A stretch of DNA of 64,000 nucleotides from Nocardioides alkalitolerans DSM 16699 (lineage in GTDB: Bacteria > Actinomycetota > Actinomycetes > Propionibacteriales > Nocardioidaceae). Made by a program: the position numbers and the translations under genes. Under the pieces are notes generated by a model that saw nothing but the letters and a program-made list of their open reading frames with translations, did no database searches and was not told where the DNA came from. The number at the start of each line of letters is the position of its first letter. Position 1 is the first letter of the stretch. Of this stretch, positions 15,227-25,382 are shown piece by piece. The stretch is taken from positions 310,001 through 374,000 of the forward strand of contig NZ_AUFN01000011.1 in assembly GCF_000426525.1 (NCBI RefSeq). Direction: 5' to 3'.

Positions 15227-15919
15227 TCAGTCCCGCAGCGACCGGGCGAGCGCGGCGATGTCGCCGGCGACGCCGCGCACGACGGGCAGGCGGGTGAGTC
15301 GCCCGAGCCGATCGACGAGCGGCACGACACCGCGCACGAGGGCGCGGGTGCGGGCCTGGTCGTCGGAGGAGTCGTAGACCCAGAAGAGCACCATGCCCAT
15401 CTGCAGCAGCCAGAGCAGCTCGGGCATCTCCTCGCGCAGCGCGGCGGGCAGCTTGAGGTCCGAGCCGGCGAGCACCTCGCGGTGGATCGCGACGGAGGCC
15501 TCGCGGGCCGCCGCCGACTCGGGCGAGAAGGGCGAGAGAGGGCTGCGGGGGTCGGCGGCGTTCCGGAAGAACGTGCCGGCGAAGTCGTGGTACGGCGCGG
15601 CGAGGTCGATCCACCGCTCGAGCACGCCCGCGAGCCGGGGGGCGAAGGCGGTCTCGTCGGCCAGGACGTCGGTCACGACCTCCTGGTGCTCGCCCGAGAT
15701 CTGGTCGTAGAACCCCTGGACGAGGTGCTCCTTGGAGGCGAAGTAGTAGTACGCGCTGCCCAGGGAGACCCCGGCGGCGTCGGCCACGGCCCGCATGGTG
15801 GTGGCGTCGTACCCGCCCTCCTTGAAGAGGCGCATGGCGGCCGAGACGATGCCGGCGCGCGTGGCCTCGGCCTTGGCGGAGCGGGGGGCGGGCGTCGGCA
15901 CGGGAGCCAGGGTAGTCAC
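15227..15919 (-). CDS. TetR-family transcriptional regulator
   Basis: 230 residues from a GTG at 15919, chosen because it follows the stop of the upstream gene by 34 bp; the frame stays open further but has a poor N-terminus. The HTH is clear: ATRAGIVSAAMRLFKEGGYD, then TTMRAVADAAGVSLGSAYYY FASKEHLVQGFY, about residues 18-65. The C-terminal ligand domain is longer than many and includes a His/Trp-containing pocket region (LERWIDLAAPYHDFAGTFF). It is the second gene of an operon with a membrane protein, with two palindromes before the operon and two before the epimerase gene, fitting an autoregulated local repressor. Confidence 0.88.
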   Translation of the reverse strand: MTTLAPVPTPAPRSAKAEATRAGIVSAAMRLFKEGGYDATTMRAVADAAGVSLGSAYYYFASKEHLVQGFYDQISGEHQEVVTDVLADETAFAPRLAGVLERWIDLAAPYHDFAGTFFRNAADPRSPLSPFSPESAAAREASVAIHREVLAGSDLKLPAALREEMPELLWLLQMGMVLFWVYDSSDDQARTRALVRGVVPLVDRLGRLTRLPVVRGVAGDIAALARSLRD

Positions 15920-15953
15920 CGGGGCCCGCGGTGCGCGCGGGTGCACGCCGCGG

Positions 15954-16397
15954 TCACCGACCCGGAGCGGGGTACGGCGGGTAGCCACCCACCTGGCCGG
16001 GCCCGGGGCCTCGGAGGGCGGAGGCGCCGGCGGTCGCGCGCTGCGCCTGCTCGACGCCGTGGCGCTTCCGGATCGAGTTGAAGAGCACGATGTTGAGGAA
16101 GTGGACGGCGCCCACCACGAGCAGCACGACGCCGACCTTCACGCTCAGCGCCTCGAGCATCGCGCCCGCGTCCGGCACGGGATCGCCGACCCGCAGGAAG
16201 AGCAGCACGAAGCCGACGTTGAGCAGGTAGAAGCCGACGACGAGCAGGTGGTTCACGGCGGCGGCGAGGTCGGTGCGTCCGTCGAAGACGTCGGCGAGGA
16301 ACGCCGCGCCGTTGGTGAAGAGCGTGCGGGCGACCCACACCGTGATCGGGAGGGTGATGGCGAGGTAGCCGAGGTACGTGGTGACGGTCCAGTCCAC
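15954..16397 (-). CDS. Integral membrane protein, co-transcribed with TetR
   Basis: 147 residues, GTG start at 16397 preceded by GGAGAT. Three hydrophobic helices: about 8-28, 47-67 (NHLLVVGFYLLNVGFVLLFL) and 83-105 (VKVGVVLLVVGAVHFLNIVLF), then a basic stretch NSIRKRHGVEQ and a Gly/Pro/Tyr-rich tail. No family name recognised. As first gene of the TetR operon, with operators immediately upstream, it is the regulator's most direct target; a role in membrane stress or lipid handling is only a guess. Confidence 0.8.
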   Translation of the reverse strand: MDWTVTTYLGYLAITLPITVWVARTLFTNGAAFLADVFDGRTDLAAAVNHLLVVGFYLLNVGFVLLFLRVGDPVPDAGAMLEALSVKVGVVLLVVGAVHFLNIVLFNSIRKRHGVEQAQRATAGASALRGPGPGQVGGYPPYPAPGR

Positions 16398-16411
16398 GGG
16401 ATCTCCTAGAG

Positions 16412-16470
16412 TCGAACGTGTTCGAAAATGGTCTCGGCCCGACTGTACGGCTAGTTTTGAACATGTTCAA
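16412..16470. promoter_or_regulatory. Two TetR-type operators upstream of the membrane protein-tetR operon
   Basis: TCGAACGTGTTCGA (16412-16425) and TTGAACATGTTCAA (16457-16470) share the GAAC-N2-GTTC core with the two sites at 14923-14967. The first ends 15 bp before the GTG start at 16397. The shared core at four places around one TetR gene makes it the likely operator. Confidence 0.65.
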
Positions 16471-16612
16471 TACGCCAGGTCTGGTCGGCCTGCCGTCGTG
16501 GGGAGCGGATCCCATAGGCCACCTCCGGGAGCTCCGCGGACGGCCTCGGCGGCGTCGGATCGGAGGTGACATGGCTCACTTTCGTGTGCAAAGGTGGGGA
16601 TCACGGCCGCGT

Positions 16613-16624
16613 TAAATCGATTTA
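16613..16624. promoter_or_regulatory. TAAATCGATTTA palindrome, LacI-type operator candidate
   Basis: A perfect 12-bp palindrome with a central CG step, unusually AT-rich for this DNA, lies 25 bp before the ATG of the secreted lyase-like gene at 16649. Central-CG palindromes are the usual operators of LacI-family sugar regulators. No LacI gene is in the window. Confidence 0.5.
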
Positions 16625-16648
16625 CTACCTTCGACCACCGGAGCATCC

Positions 16649-19153
16649 ATGAGCTCGTTCCTCCATCGCCCGTCCCGACCTCGGCGGGCCGCCACCGCCC
16701 TGGTCGCTGTCGTCGCCACCGCACTGGCGGGGGCGGCCTCGAGCCCCCTGGCGGTCTCGGCCGCCGAGCCCGACGACTCGGCGACGGTCACGTTCACCGA
16801 CGACTTCGAGCGCACCACCGACGGCAGCGCCGGGCTGGGCAACGGCTGGACCAGCCCGCGGGGCACGTGGCAGATCACCGACGGCGAGGCGCTCAACGCG
16901 GTCACCGGAGCGCAGAACAACGTCACGACCCAGGACGGTGTCGAGCTCGGCGCCACGTGGAGCGTCAGCGCCGACGTGCGCGTCCAGCCCTACGCCCCGG
17001 CCACGGGCCGGGAGTGGAGCGGGGTGGCGGGCAACGTGCGCAGCACGAGCGGCTCGCTCTCCTACTACCTGCTGCGACTCACGACCTCGGCGACCTCGGG
17101 CAACCCGGGCACGGGTCGCTGGCACCTCCTCAAGATGACCGGCAGCTCGACCGTCCAGGTGCTGAAGGAGGGCACCTTCACGGGCCCGGCCTCGCTCCCC
17201 GGCCACGACGGCGTCGTGGCGACCCTCTCGCGGGACGGCAACGAGCTCTCGGGGTCGATCGTCGACGCCGACGGCGGCGTGCTCGTCGACACCACCGTCA
17301 CCGTGCCGACCGACGTCGCCCTCGTCGGCGGTCGTGCCGGTCTCTACACCGTCACCGACAACCTGCGTGCCGACTCCTTCGAGGTCACCACCTCGACCCC
17401 CGCGGTCCAGCCGCCCGGCCCGCTGGTCTGCGACCAGGCCGACGGCAGCTACGAGTTCCCCCAGGACGGCAACGAGGTGCTGGAGACCAGCGACCTCGGC
17501 CTCACCTGGGCCGGCATGTTCGTGGTCCAGGACCTGCTCACCCGCGGTGACGACCAGTACGTCGGTTTCTACGACGTCGACCGCACGATGGTGATCGCGC
17601 ACCGGACGCTCCCCGACGGCGAGTGGACCTACCAGGAGCTCCCCGAGCGCCTCGGCTGGGACAGCCACAACTACATCTCGCTCGGCCTCGACCGCGACGG
17701 CACGCTCCACGTGTCCGGCAACATGCACAACGTGCGGCTCGCGTACTTCAAGACCGCTCCCGGCGGCGACATCGCGACCCTCACCCGCGTGCCGGTCATG
17801 GTCGACGCCGCCACCGAGAACAGCGTGACCTACCCGGAGTTCGTGAACCGCCTCGACGGCAGCCTCGTCTTCAGCCACCGCAACGGCGGCAGCGGCAGTG
17901 GCGTCACCTACTTCAACGTGTACGACGAGGAGGCCGGCGCCTGGGTGCGGCTCATCGACCAGCCGTTCTTCGACGGCCAGGGCTCGGCCGAGAACCCGGA
18001 CGGCACCTGGAACTCCTACTTCCAGGGCCCCACGCTCGGCCCCGACGGCATGTTCCACCTGCTCTGGGTCTGGCGCGACACGCCCGACGCGGCGACGAAC
18101 AGCATGCTCACCTACGCCAAGAGCGAGGACCTGGTCAACTGGGTCGACGCCGCCGGCGAGCCCCTGAGCACCCCCTTCACGTACGGCGAGGGCGACGTCG
18201 TCGACCCGATCCCCGACTTCGCCGGTCTGCTCAACGGCAACGCCCGGATCGGGTTCACCGCCGAGGGCGAGGTGCTCGTCAGCTACCACAAGTACGACGC
18301 CGACGGTCACTCGCAGCTGTACGCGGCCACCCCGGCCGCGGACCCCGCCGACTGGAAGATCAACCAGATCAGCGACTGGGAGGGACGCTGGAGCTTCGGC
18401 GGCGGCGGCACGCTCGTCTTCGAGGTCCAGATGCTCGGCTCGGAGCTCCTCGCCGACGGCAACGTCCAGGTGAACTTCGCCTGCTCGGGCGTGCGCCAGA
18501 GCATCGTCATCGACCCTGACCTGGAGCCCCTGGCCCAGACGCCGACCCCCGCCCTCCCGGGCGACCTCTCGGAGGTGCGGACGCCGTACGAGGGTGTCGA
18601 GGACCTGCAGGTCAACGTCACGCGCGACCGCGGCGACGGCGCCGAGCCGGCGACCGACCGGGGCCGCTACGTGCTGCGCTGGGAGACCCTGCCCGAGAAC
18701 CGCGACCTTCCGCGCGACGAGTGGCCGCGTGACGGCAGCACGCTGCAGGTCGTGCTGCTGGGCGAGGAGACCGAGGTGCCGCCGGTCGACCCGGAGCCCG
18801 AGCCCCCGGTGACCCCGGAGCCCGGCTCGATCGGTGTCGGCTCCAGCCTCACGGTCGGGGCGCCCTGGCGCTTCGGTCGGGTGGGCACGGCGAAGCCGTT
18901 CACGATCTTCTACGCCGGCGAGGACGCCACGCGCGTCAGCGGCACGGCGTACGTGACGATCCGCAAGGCCGGCACGGCCCAGGTGATCGCGCGTTCGTGG
19001 CGCTACAGCGGCACCACGACCCGCATGTGGACCCCCGCCGTGCCCACCACGGGCAGCTGGCAGGTCAGCGTGACGTTCGTGCCCGACGACCCGGCGTACC
19101 GCGCGACCGTCCGGTCGTGGTGGCAGTGGACGACGGTGTCCGGCCGACCGTGA
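16649..19153 (+). CDS. Secreted BNR-repeat protein, polysaccharide-lyase-like
   Basis: 834 residues, ATG at 16649. A signal peptide (about 1-40, RRAATALVAVVATALAGAA) precedes a jelly-roll-like domain of the DUF1080/concanavalin type (about 45-250, FTDDFERTTDG). Next comes a seven-bladed propeller of the BNR_4 type (about 260-620) with GWDSHNYISLGLDRDGTLHV, SGNMHNVRLAYF, RNGGSGSG and FQGPTLGPDGMFHLLWVWRD. The tail (about 725-834) is a beta-rich repeat domain. BNR_4 proteins include ulvan and related polysaccharide lyases that use His/Tyr residues in such loops, so breakdown of a plant or algal uronic-acid polysaccharide is likely but unproven. The LacI-type palindrome upstream fits a sugar-induced gene. 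A UUCG-loop terminator follows. Confidence 0.75.
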   Translation: MSSFLHRPSRPRRAATALVAVVATALAGAASSPLAVSAAEPDDSATVTFTDDFERTTDGSAGLGNGWTSPRGTWQITDGEALNAVTGAQNNVTTQDGVELGATWSVSADVRVQPYAPATGREWSGVAGNVRSTSGSLSYYLLRLTTSATSGNPGTGRWHLLKMTGSSTVQVLKEGTFTGPASLPGHDGVVATLSRDGNELSGSIVDADGGVLVDTTVTVPTDVALVGGRAGLYTVTDNLRADSFEVTTSTPAVQPPGPLVCDQADGSYEFPQDGNEVLETSDLGLTWAGMFVVQDLLTRGDDQYVGFYDVDRTMVIAHRTLPDGEWTYQELPERLGWDSHNYISLGLDRDGTLHVSGNMHNVRLAYFKTAPGGDIATLTRVPVMVDAATENSVTYPEFVNRLDGSLVFSHRNGGSGSGVTYFNVYDEEAGAWVRLIDQPFFDGQGSAENPDGTWNSYFQGPTLGPDGMFHLLWVWRDTPDAATNSMLTYAKSEDLVNWVDAAGEPLSTPFTYGEGDVVDPIPDFAGLLNGNARIGFTAEGEVLVSYHKYDADGHSQLYAATPAADPADWKINQISDWEGRWSFGGGGTLVFEVQMLGSELLADGNVQVNFACSGVRQSIVIDPDLEPLAQTPTPALPGDLSEVRTPYEGVEDLQVNVTRDRGDGAEPATDRGRYVLRWETLPENRDLPRDEWPRDGSTLQVVLLGEETEVPPVDPEPEPPVTPEPGSIGVGSSLTVGAPWRFGRVGTAKPFTIFYAGEDATRVSGTAYVTIRKAGTAQVIARSWRYSGTTTRMWTPAVPTTGSWQVSVTFVPDDPAYRATVRSWWQWTTVSGRP

Positions 19154-19170
19154 CCCGCTGAACCCCAGGA

Positions 19171-19200
19171 GAGGCGGTCGACCTTCGGGTCGGCCGCCTC
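19171..19200 (+). terminator. Intrinsic terminator with UUCG tetraloop
   Basis: GAGGCGGTCGACC and GGTCGGCCGCCTC pair through 12 of 13 positions around TTCG. The hairpin is 17 bp after the stop of the lyase-like gene and also lies downstream of the convergent VOC gene, so it may serve both. Confidence 0.75.
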
Positions 19201-19225
19201 TTCGCGTTCGCTCAGCAGCGCCGCC

Positions 19226-19624
19226 TCAGCCGGCCGGCGGGGCGAAGAACTCGAGCGCGATGTTGTCGGGGTCGCGGAACGAGAGGCCCGACCCGTAGTG
19301 CGCGTCGACGACCCCGCCGTGGCTGATCCCGAGCTCGTCGAGCCGGCCCGCCCAGGTCTCGAGCTCGGCGCGGTCCGCGCAGGCGAAGGCCAGGTGGTCG
19401 AGGCCCGTCACGTGCTCGTCGAACGTGCCCTCCGCCCCGGCCGGGTGGGTGTGCAGACCGAAGAGCTGGCCGCCGTCGAGGGCGAAGACGGTGTGGTGGA
19501 ACCCGCCGGTCGTCTCGTCCTCGTCGAGCACGGGGTCGGCGCCGAACAGCGCGGCGTACCAGCGGGTGCTGCGCTCGAGGTCGGTCACGGTGACGGCGGC
19601 GTGGGCGAGGGGAGGGAACGGCAT
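19226..19624 (-). CDS. VOC (glyoxalase/dioxygenase) superfamily protein
   Basis: 132 residues. AAGGAG five bases upstream fixes the start at the ATG at 19624 rather than the GTG two codons earlier. Two beta-alpha-beta-beta-beta modules are visible: HAAVTVTDLERSTRWYAALFG with FALDGGQLFGLHTHP, and GLDHLAFACADRAELETW with LSFRDPDNIALEFF. Metal ligands are plausible at His-11, His in LHTHP, His in LDHLAF and the Glu in ALEFF. VOC proteins include lyases, resistance proteins and dioxygenases; which this is cannot be said. It stands alone between two convergent neighbours. Confidence 0.88.
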   Translation of the reverse strand: MPFPPLAHAAVTVTDLERSTRWYAALFGADPVLDEDETTGGFHHTVFALDGGQLFGLHTHPAGAEGTFDEHVTGLDHLAFACADRAELETWAGRLDELGISHGGVVDAHYGSGLSFRDPDNIALEFFAPPAG

Positions 19625-19745
19625 GGGCACTCCTTCGTGCGGCGGACGGTCCTCCCACCGTCGCCGACCCGGGTGCGCCGCACACTCCCCGGGCGGGCAG
19701 GCACTCGCCCGCCGGGCCTGGCCGACCGGGCAGGGAGGGGAGCGG

Positions 19746-22118
<2,373 letters not shown>

Positions 22119-22229
22119 TCTCTCCCTCGGCCGCGCACGGTCGCGCCGCCGTCCCGTGCTGATTGTGGACCACTCCCCGGGGGCGCGGGCCCGAATGCTC
22201 CAGGCTTGTCCGTGCGCGCGGCCACAGCC

Positions 22230-23744
22230 TCAGCGGGTACGGCGCAGCAGCCGCGACACGCGGTCCGGGACCCCGACCACCCGGGGGAGCAGCGCTCGGA
22301 CGCTGCGCCCGTGCCAGGCGCCGGCCCAGAGGCCCGCGCCGTACGCGGCGTCGTCGAGCCGACGGGCCACGCCGTACCGCACGACGTCGAGGTCCGGGCG
22401 CACCGACCGGTGGTCGGCGACGGCCTCCGCCACGGCGGCGACCACGAGAGCCCGGCGGGCCCGGGGCGACACGACGGCCGCGGCGACCGCCAGCGGCCAG
22501 TGGTGCCGCGTGAGCGAGCCGGCCGTCTGGGACGCGGTGGCGACGACGCCGCCGCCGACCAGCCGGGCGGACGTCAGGAGCGGTCGGTGCGCCGAGCCGA
22601 GGCGCCGGGAGAGCGCCACCGTCGTGGTGCCGGTGACGGCGAGCGCGACCGGGGCCGACCACCGGCGCTGCGCGAGGACGGCGACGGTGAGGGCCGCCGT
22701 CCAGGGCGTGAGCACCATCGGGGCGACCGCGTCGCCGTGCCGCCGCGCCAGCTCGGCGGCGCCGGTGCCGTAGTAGGCCTTGCGGCGCAGCCACGGGCCC
22801 CAGGCCGTGCGGTGGTCGTGGCGGACGACCGCCTCCGGGTCGTAGCGCACGCGCCAGCCGGCGGCGGTGAGGCGCCACACGAGGTCGACGTCCTCGGCGA
22901 CGCGCAGCGCCTCCGCGAACCCGCCCGCGAGCGACGCCGTGCGCCCGGCGAGGCAGGCGCTGGGCACGTAGGAGACCGTGCCGCCCGGACGCACGGCGGC
23001 CGCGACGCGTCCCAGGTCCAACGACGACCGGGCCTGCTCGTAGCGCCACAGCCAGGTCGGCCGCTCACCCGGAGCCGTGGGCTCGCCGAGCACGCGCGGG
23101 GCGACGAGCGCCAGCGCCGGGTCGGCGAAGTGGGCCAGCAGCCGCTCGAGCCAGCCGTCGACGGGGCGCACGTCGGCGTCGCAGAACACGACGTACGGCG
23201 TGCCCACCGCCGCGAGACCGGTGTTGCGGGCGGCGCCGGGTCCGCGGTTCGTGGCGTGGTGCAGGAGCCGGACGTCGAGGCGCTCCGCCCGGGCGGCCAC
23301 CACCCGCGCGAGCGCGTCGGGGTCGGCGGAGGCGTCGTCGACCACCACTACCGCGAGGCCGTCGGGCAGCACGTCGAGGAGCCGCGCCAGCCGCGGGGCG
23401 TCGTCGTGCACCGGTACGACGACGGTCACCTCGCCGTACCCACCGGTGGGCGGGGCGGGAGAGGGATCCAGGTCGGGGTCCGCGAACCCGCGGTCGAGCA
23501 GCGCCCGGCACAGCTGGGCCCCGACCGCGTCGTCCGCGACCAGCGAGCGGTCGGTGCCCAGGCGTCCGACGGCCGCCGGCCTGAGGTGCAGCACCCCGGT
23601 CGCCGTGCCCCCGACGAGGAGGCCGCCGCCGTCGAGCACCCGGGTGCGGGGCGAGAGCCGCACGCGGAAGCCCCGGGGGAGCGCGACCCCCGTGGGGCCG
23701 GGCGGGCTCGCGGGCTCGACCGGGCCTCCCTGCGTCGTGGTCAC
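22230..23744 (-). CDS. mftF: Mycofactocin system glycosyltransferase MftF
   Basis: 504 residues, GTG at 23744. The N-terminal segment (LPRGFRVRLSPRTRVLDGG, GTATGVLHLRPAAV) is the MftF-specific preface; it leads to a family 2 glycosyltransferase domain with VTVVVPVHDDAPRL, VVVVDDASADPDA, TNRGPGAARNTGL, the DXD-like FCDADVRPVDGW and AEDVDLVWRLTAAGW. In mycobacteria MftF adds a beta-1,4-glucose chain to the redox cofactor mycofactocin. C-terminal hydrophobic stretches could associate with the membrane. It diverges from the dehydrogenase gene that would use the cofactor. The other core genes (mftA-E) are absent from the window, so this is a split system. Confidence 0.88.
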   Translation of the reverse strand: MTTTQGGPVEPASPPGPTGVALPRGFRVRLSPRTRVLDGGGLLVGGTATGVLHLRPAAVGRLGTDRSLVADDAVGAQLCRALLDRGFADPDLDPSPAPPTGGYGEVTVVVPVHDDAPRLARLLDVLPDGLAVVVVDDASADPDALARVVAARAERLDVRLLHHATNRGPGAARNTGLAAVGTPYVVFCDADVRPVDGWLERLLAHFADPALALVAPRVLGEPTAPGERPTWLWRYEQARSSLDLGRVAAAVRPGGTVSYVPSACLAGRTASLAGGFAEALRVAEDVDLVWRLTAAGWRVRYDPEAVVRHDHRTAWGPWLRRKAYYGTGAAELARRHGDAVAPMVLTPWTAALTVAVLAQRRWSAPVALAVTGTTTVALSRRLGSAHRPLLTSARLVGGGVVATASQTAGSLTRHHWPLAVAAAVVSPRARRALVVAAVAEAVADHRSVRPDLDVVRYGVARRLDDAAYGAGLWAGAWHGRSVRALLPRVVGVPDRVSRLLRRTR

Positions 23745-23875
23745 GACCGCACCGTACGGGGTCGTGCGCCGCGCCCGCCGCCGTGACGGCGCCACCTGCC
23801 CGGTCGGAGAGGGGAGCCCCTCACCACGCGACCCGTATCCGGATCCTCGTCTGTCGCAGTGGCCCACGTCACTCC

Positions 23876-23881
23876 TAGCGT
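23876..23881 (+). promoter_or_regulatory. Candidate -10 element of the alcohol dehydrogenase gene
   Basis: TAGCGT lies 44 bp before the ATG at 23926 in the 181-bp divergent gap with mftF, with GCAGTGG about 17 bp further upstream as a weak -35. It is the best actinobacterial -10 match here. The gap also holds ATCCGGAT, a short palindrome at about 23838, which could bind a regulator. Confidence 0.4.
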
Positions 23882-23925
23882 CGCTGGGGAGCGCCACCCC
23901 CATCAGGTCCCAGGAGGTCACCACC

Positions 23926-25218
23926 ATGCAGGTCGACGAGCTGCTCAAGCCGTTCCCCATCAAGGAGTTCCACCCGTTCCCCCGTGCCCTCATGGGGCCG
24001 GGCGCGCACGAGATGATCGGTCCCGAGGCCCTCAAGCTGGGCTTCCGCAAGACGCTGGTGATGACCTCGGGCCTGCGCGGCACCGACATCGTCCACAAGA
24101 TCGTCGAGTCGATGAAGTACCACGGCCTCGAGGTCGTCGTGTACGACAAGGTCGAGTCGAACCCGAAGGACTACAACGTCATGGACTCCGTGGCGCTCTA
24201 CCAGGAGAACGAGTGCGACTCGTTCGTCTCCATCGGTGGCGGGTCCTCCCACGACGCCTGCAAGGGCGCCCGCGTCTCCGTCGCCCACGACGGTCGCAAC
24301 GTGAACGAGTTCGAGGGCTTCAACATGTCCGAGAACCCGAAGAACCCGCCGCACATCGCGGTCTCCACCACGGCCGGCACCGGCTCGGAGACCTCGTGGG
24401 CCTACGTCATCACCGACACCACGACGGACCCCGACAACCCCCACAAGTACGTCGCGTTCGACGACGCCTCGGTGGCCACCCTGGCGATCGACGACCCGGT
24501 GCTCTACTTCGACTGCCCGGTCGACTACACCGCCCAGTGCGGCTTCGACGTGCTCGCCCACGCCTCCGAGCCCTACGTCTCGCGCCTCAACTTCGAGCCG
24601 AGCCTCGGCAACGCGATCCGGGCCATCAAGCTCACCAACGAGAACCTCCGCGAGGCGGTCTGGAACGGCCAGGACCTCAAGGGGCGCGAGGGCATGATGT
24701 ATGCCCAGTACATCGCCGCCCAGGCGTTCAACTCGGGCGGGCTCGGCATCATCCACTCGATCAGCCACGCGGTGAGCGCCTTCTACGACACCCACCACGG
24801 GCTCAACAACGCGATCGCGCTGCCGCGCGTGTGGGCCTTCAACATGCCCGCCGTCTACGGTCGGTTCGCCGACATCGCCGAGGCGATGGGCGTCGACACC
24901 CGCGGCATGACCAAGCCGCAGGCCGCCGACGCCGCGCTCGCCGCCGCGATCCGCCTCCTGCGCGACGTGGGCATCCCGGAGCGGTTCGTCGACGTCACGG
25001 CCGACTCGTACTCCAAGAACCGCCTCGGCACCGGTCCGACCGCGTTCTACGAGAACGCGCCCGTCATCAAGGGCGACGCCGACGACGTCGACCGCATCAC
25101 GAACCACGTGCTCGGCGACGCGTGCACCCCCGGCAACGCCAAGGAGTGCACGTTCGAGACCGTGCGCCCCGTCGTGGAGCACTGCATGACGGGCGACCTG
25201 GACGACCTCCTGTCCTGA
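23926..25218 (+). CDS. mno: NDMA-dependent methanol/alcohol dehydrogenase (iron-containing ADH family)
   Basis: 430 residues, ATG at 23926 with AGGAGG at 23912-23917. It begins IKEFHPFPRALMGPGAHEMIG and shows the group III ADH dinucleotide region (VSIGGGSSHDACKGAR), STTAGTGSETSW, and the metal ligands in CGFDVLAHASEPYVS and IIHSISHAVSAFYDTHHG. The sequence reads as the Mno/Mdo family known from Amycolatopsis, Rhodococcus and mycobacteria: decameric enzymes with tightly bound NAD(P)H that oxidise methanol and other primary alcohols to aldehydes in the cytoplasm with the dye NDMA as artificial acceptor, and with mycofactocin in vivo. MoxR, VWA and MftM genes follow on the same strand, and MftF is divergent. 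Confidence 0.9.
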   Translation: MQVDELLKPFPIKEFHPFPRALMGPGAHEMIGPEALKLGFRKTLVMTSGLRGTDIVHKIVESMKYHGLEVVVYDKVESNPKDYNVMDSVALYQENECDSFVSIGGGSSHDACKGARVSVAHDGRNVNEFEGFNMSENPKNPPHIAVSTTAGTGSETSWAYVITDTTTDPDNPHKYVAFDDASVATLAIDDPVLYFDCPVDYTAQCGFDVLAHASEPYVSRLNFEPSLGNAIRAIKLTNENLREAVWNGQDLKGREGMMYAQYIAAQAFNSGGLGIIHSISHAVSAFYDTHHGLNNAIALPRVWAFNMPAVYGRFADIAEAMGVDTRGMTKPQAADAALAAAIRLLRDVGIPERFVDVTADSYSKNRLGTGPTAFYENAPVIKGDADDVDRITNHVLGDACTPGNAKECTFETVRPVVEHCMTGDLDDLLS

Positions 25219-25257
25219 GCCTCGCCCCCGCACCGCCCCGCACCTGCCCCCGGCCGG

Positions 25258-25318
25258 GTAGTCCCTGACGGAACGGTCGTGCCCGCGAACCGCGAGCGAC
25301 CAGAACGTCAGGGACTAC
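25258..25318. repeat. 61-bp inverted repeat / long hairpin
   Basis: GTAGTCCCTGACG (25258-25270) and CGTCAGGGACTAC (25306-25318) form a perfect 13-bp outer stem; inside, GGTCG/CGACC and CGCG/CGCG continue the fold. It lies 39 bp after the dehydrogenase stop and 64 bp before the moxR start. It could attenuate transcription between a highly made enzyme and its accessory genes, or be a small dispersed palindromic element. Confidence 0.65.
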
Positions 25319-25382
25319 CTGCGGGGGTCGGGGCCGCCCCGCTGCCACCGCCCGCCAGCACCGCCGATCCGAGGAGCCGCTC

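Noticed and set aside
14923-16470. LexA boxes at the GAAC-N2-GTTC palindromes
   Set aside because: The half-sites are only two bases apart instead of four, and all four sites surround one TetR gene, so a TetR operator is the better reading.
16625-18310. Minus-strand open frame of 561 codons opposite the lyase-like gene
   Set aside because: Val/Gly/Glu/Arg low complexity mirroring the sense codons; no start signal and no family.
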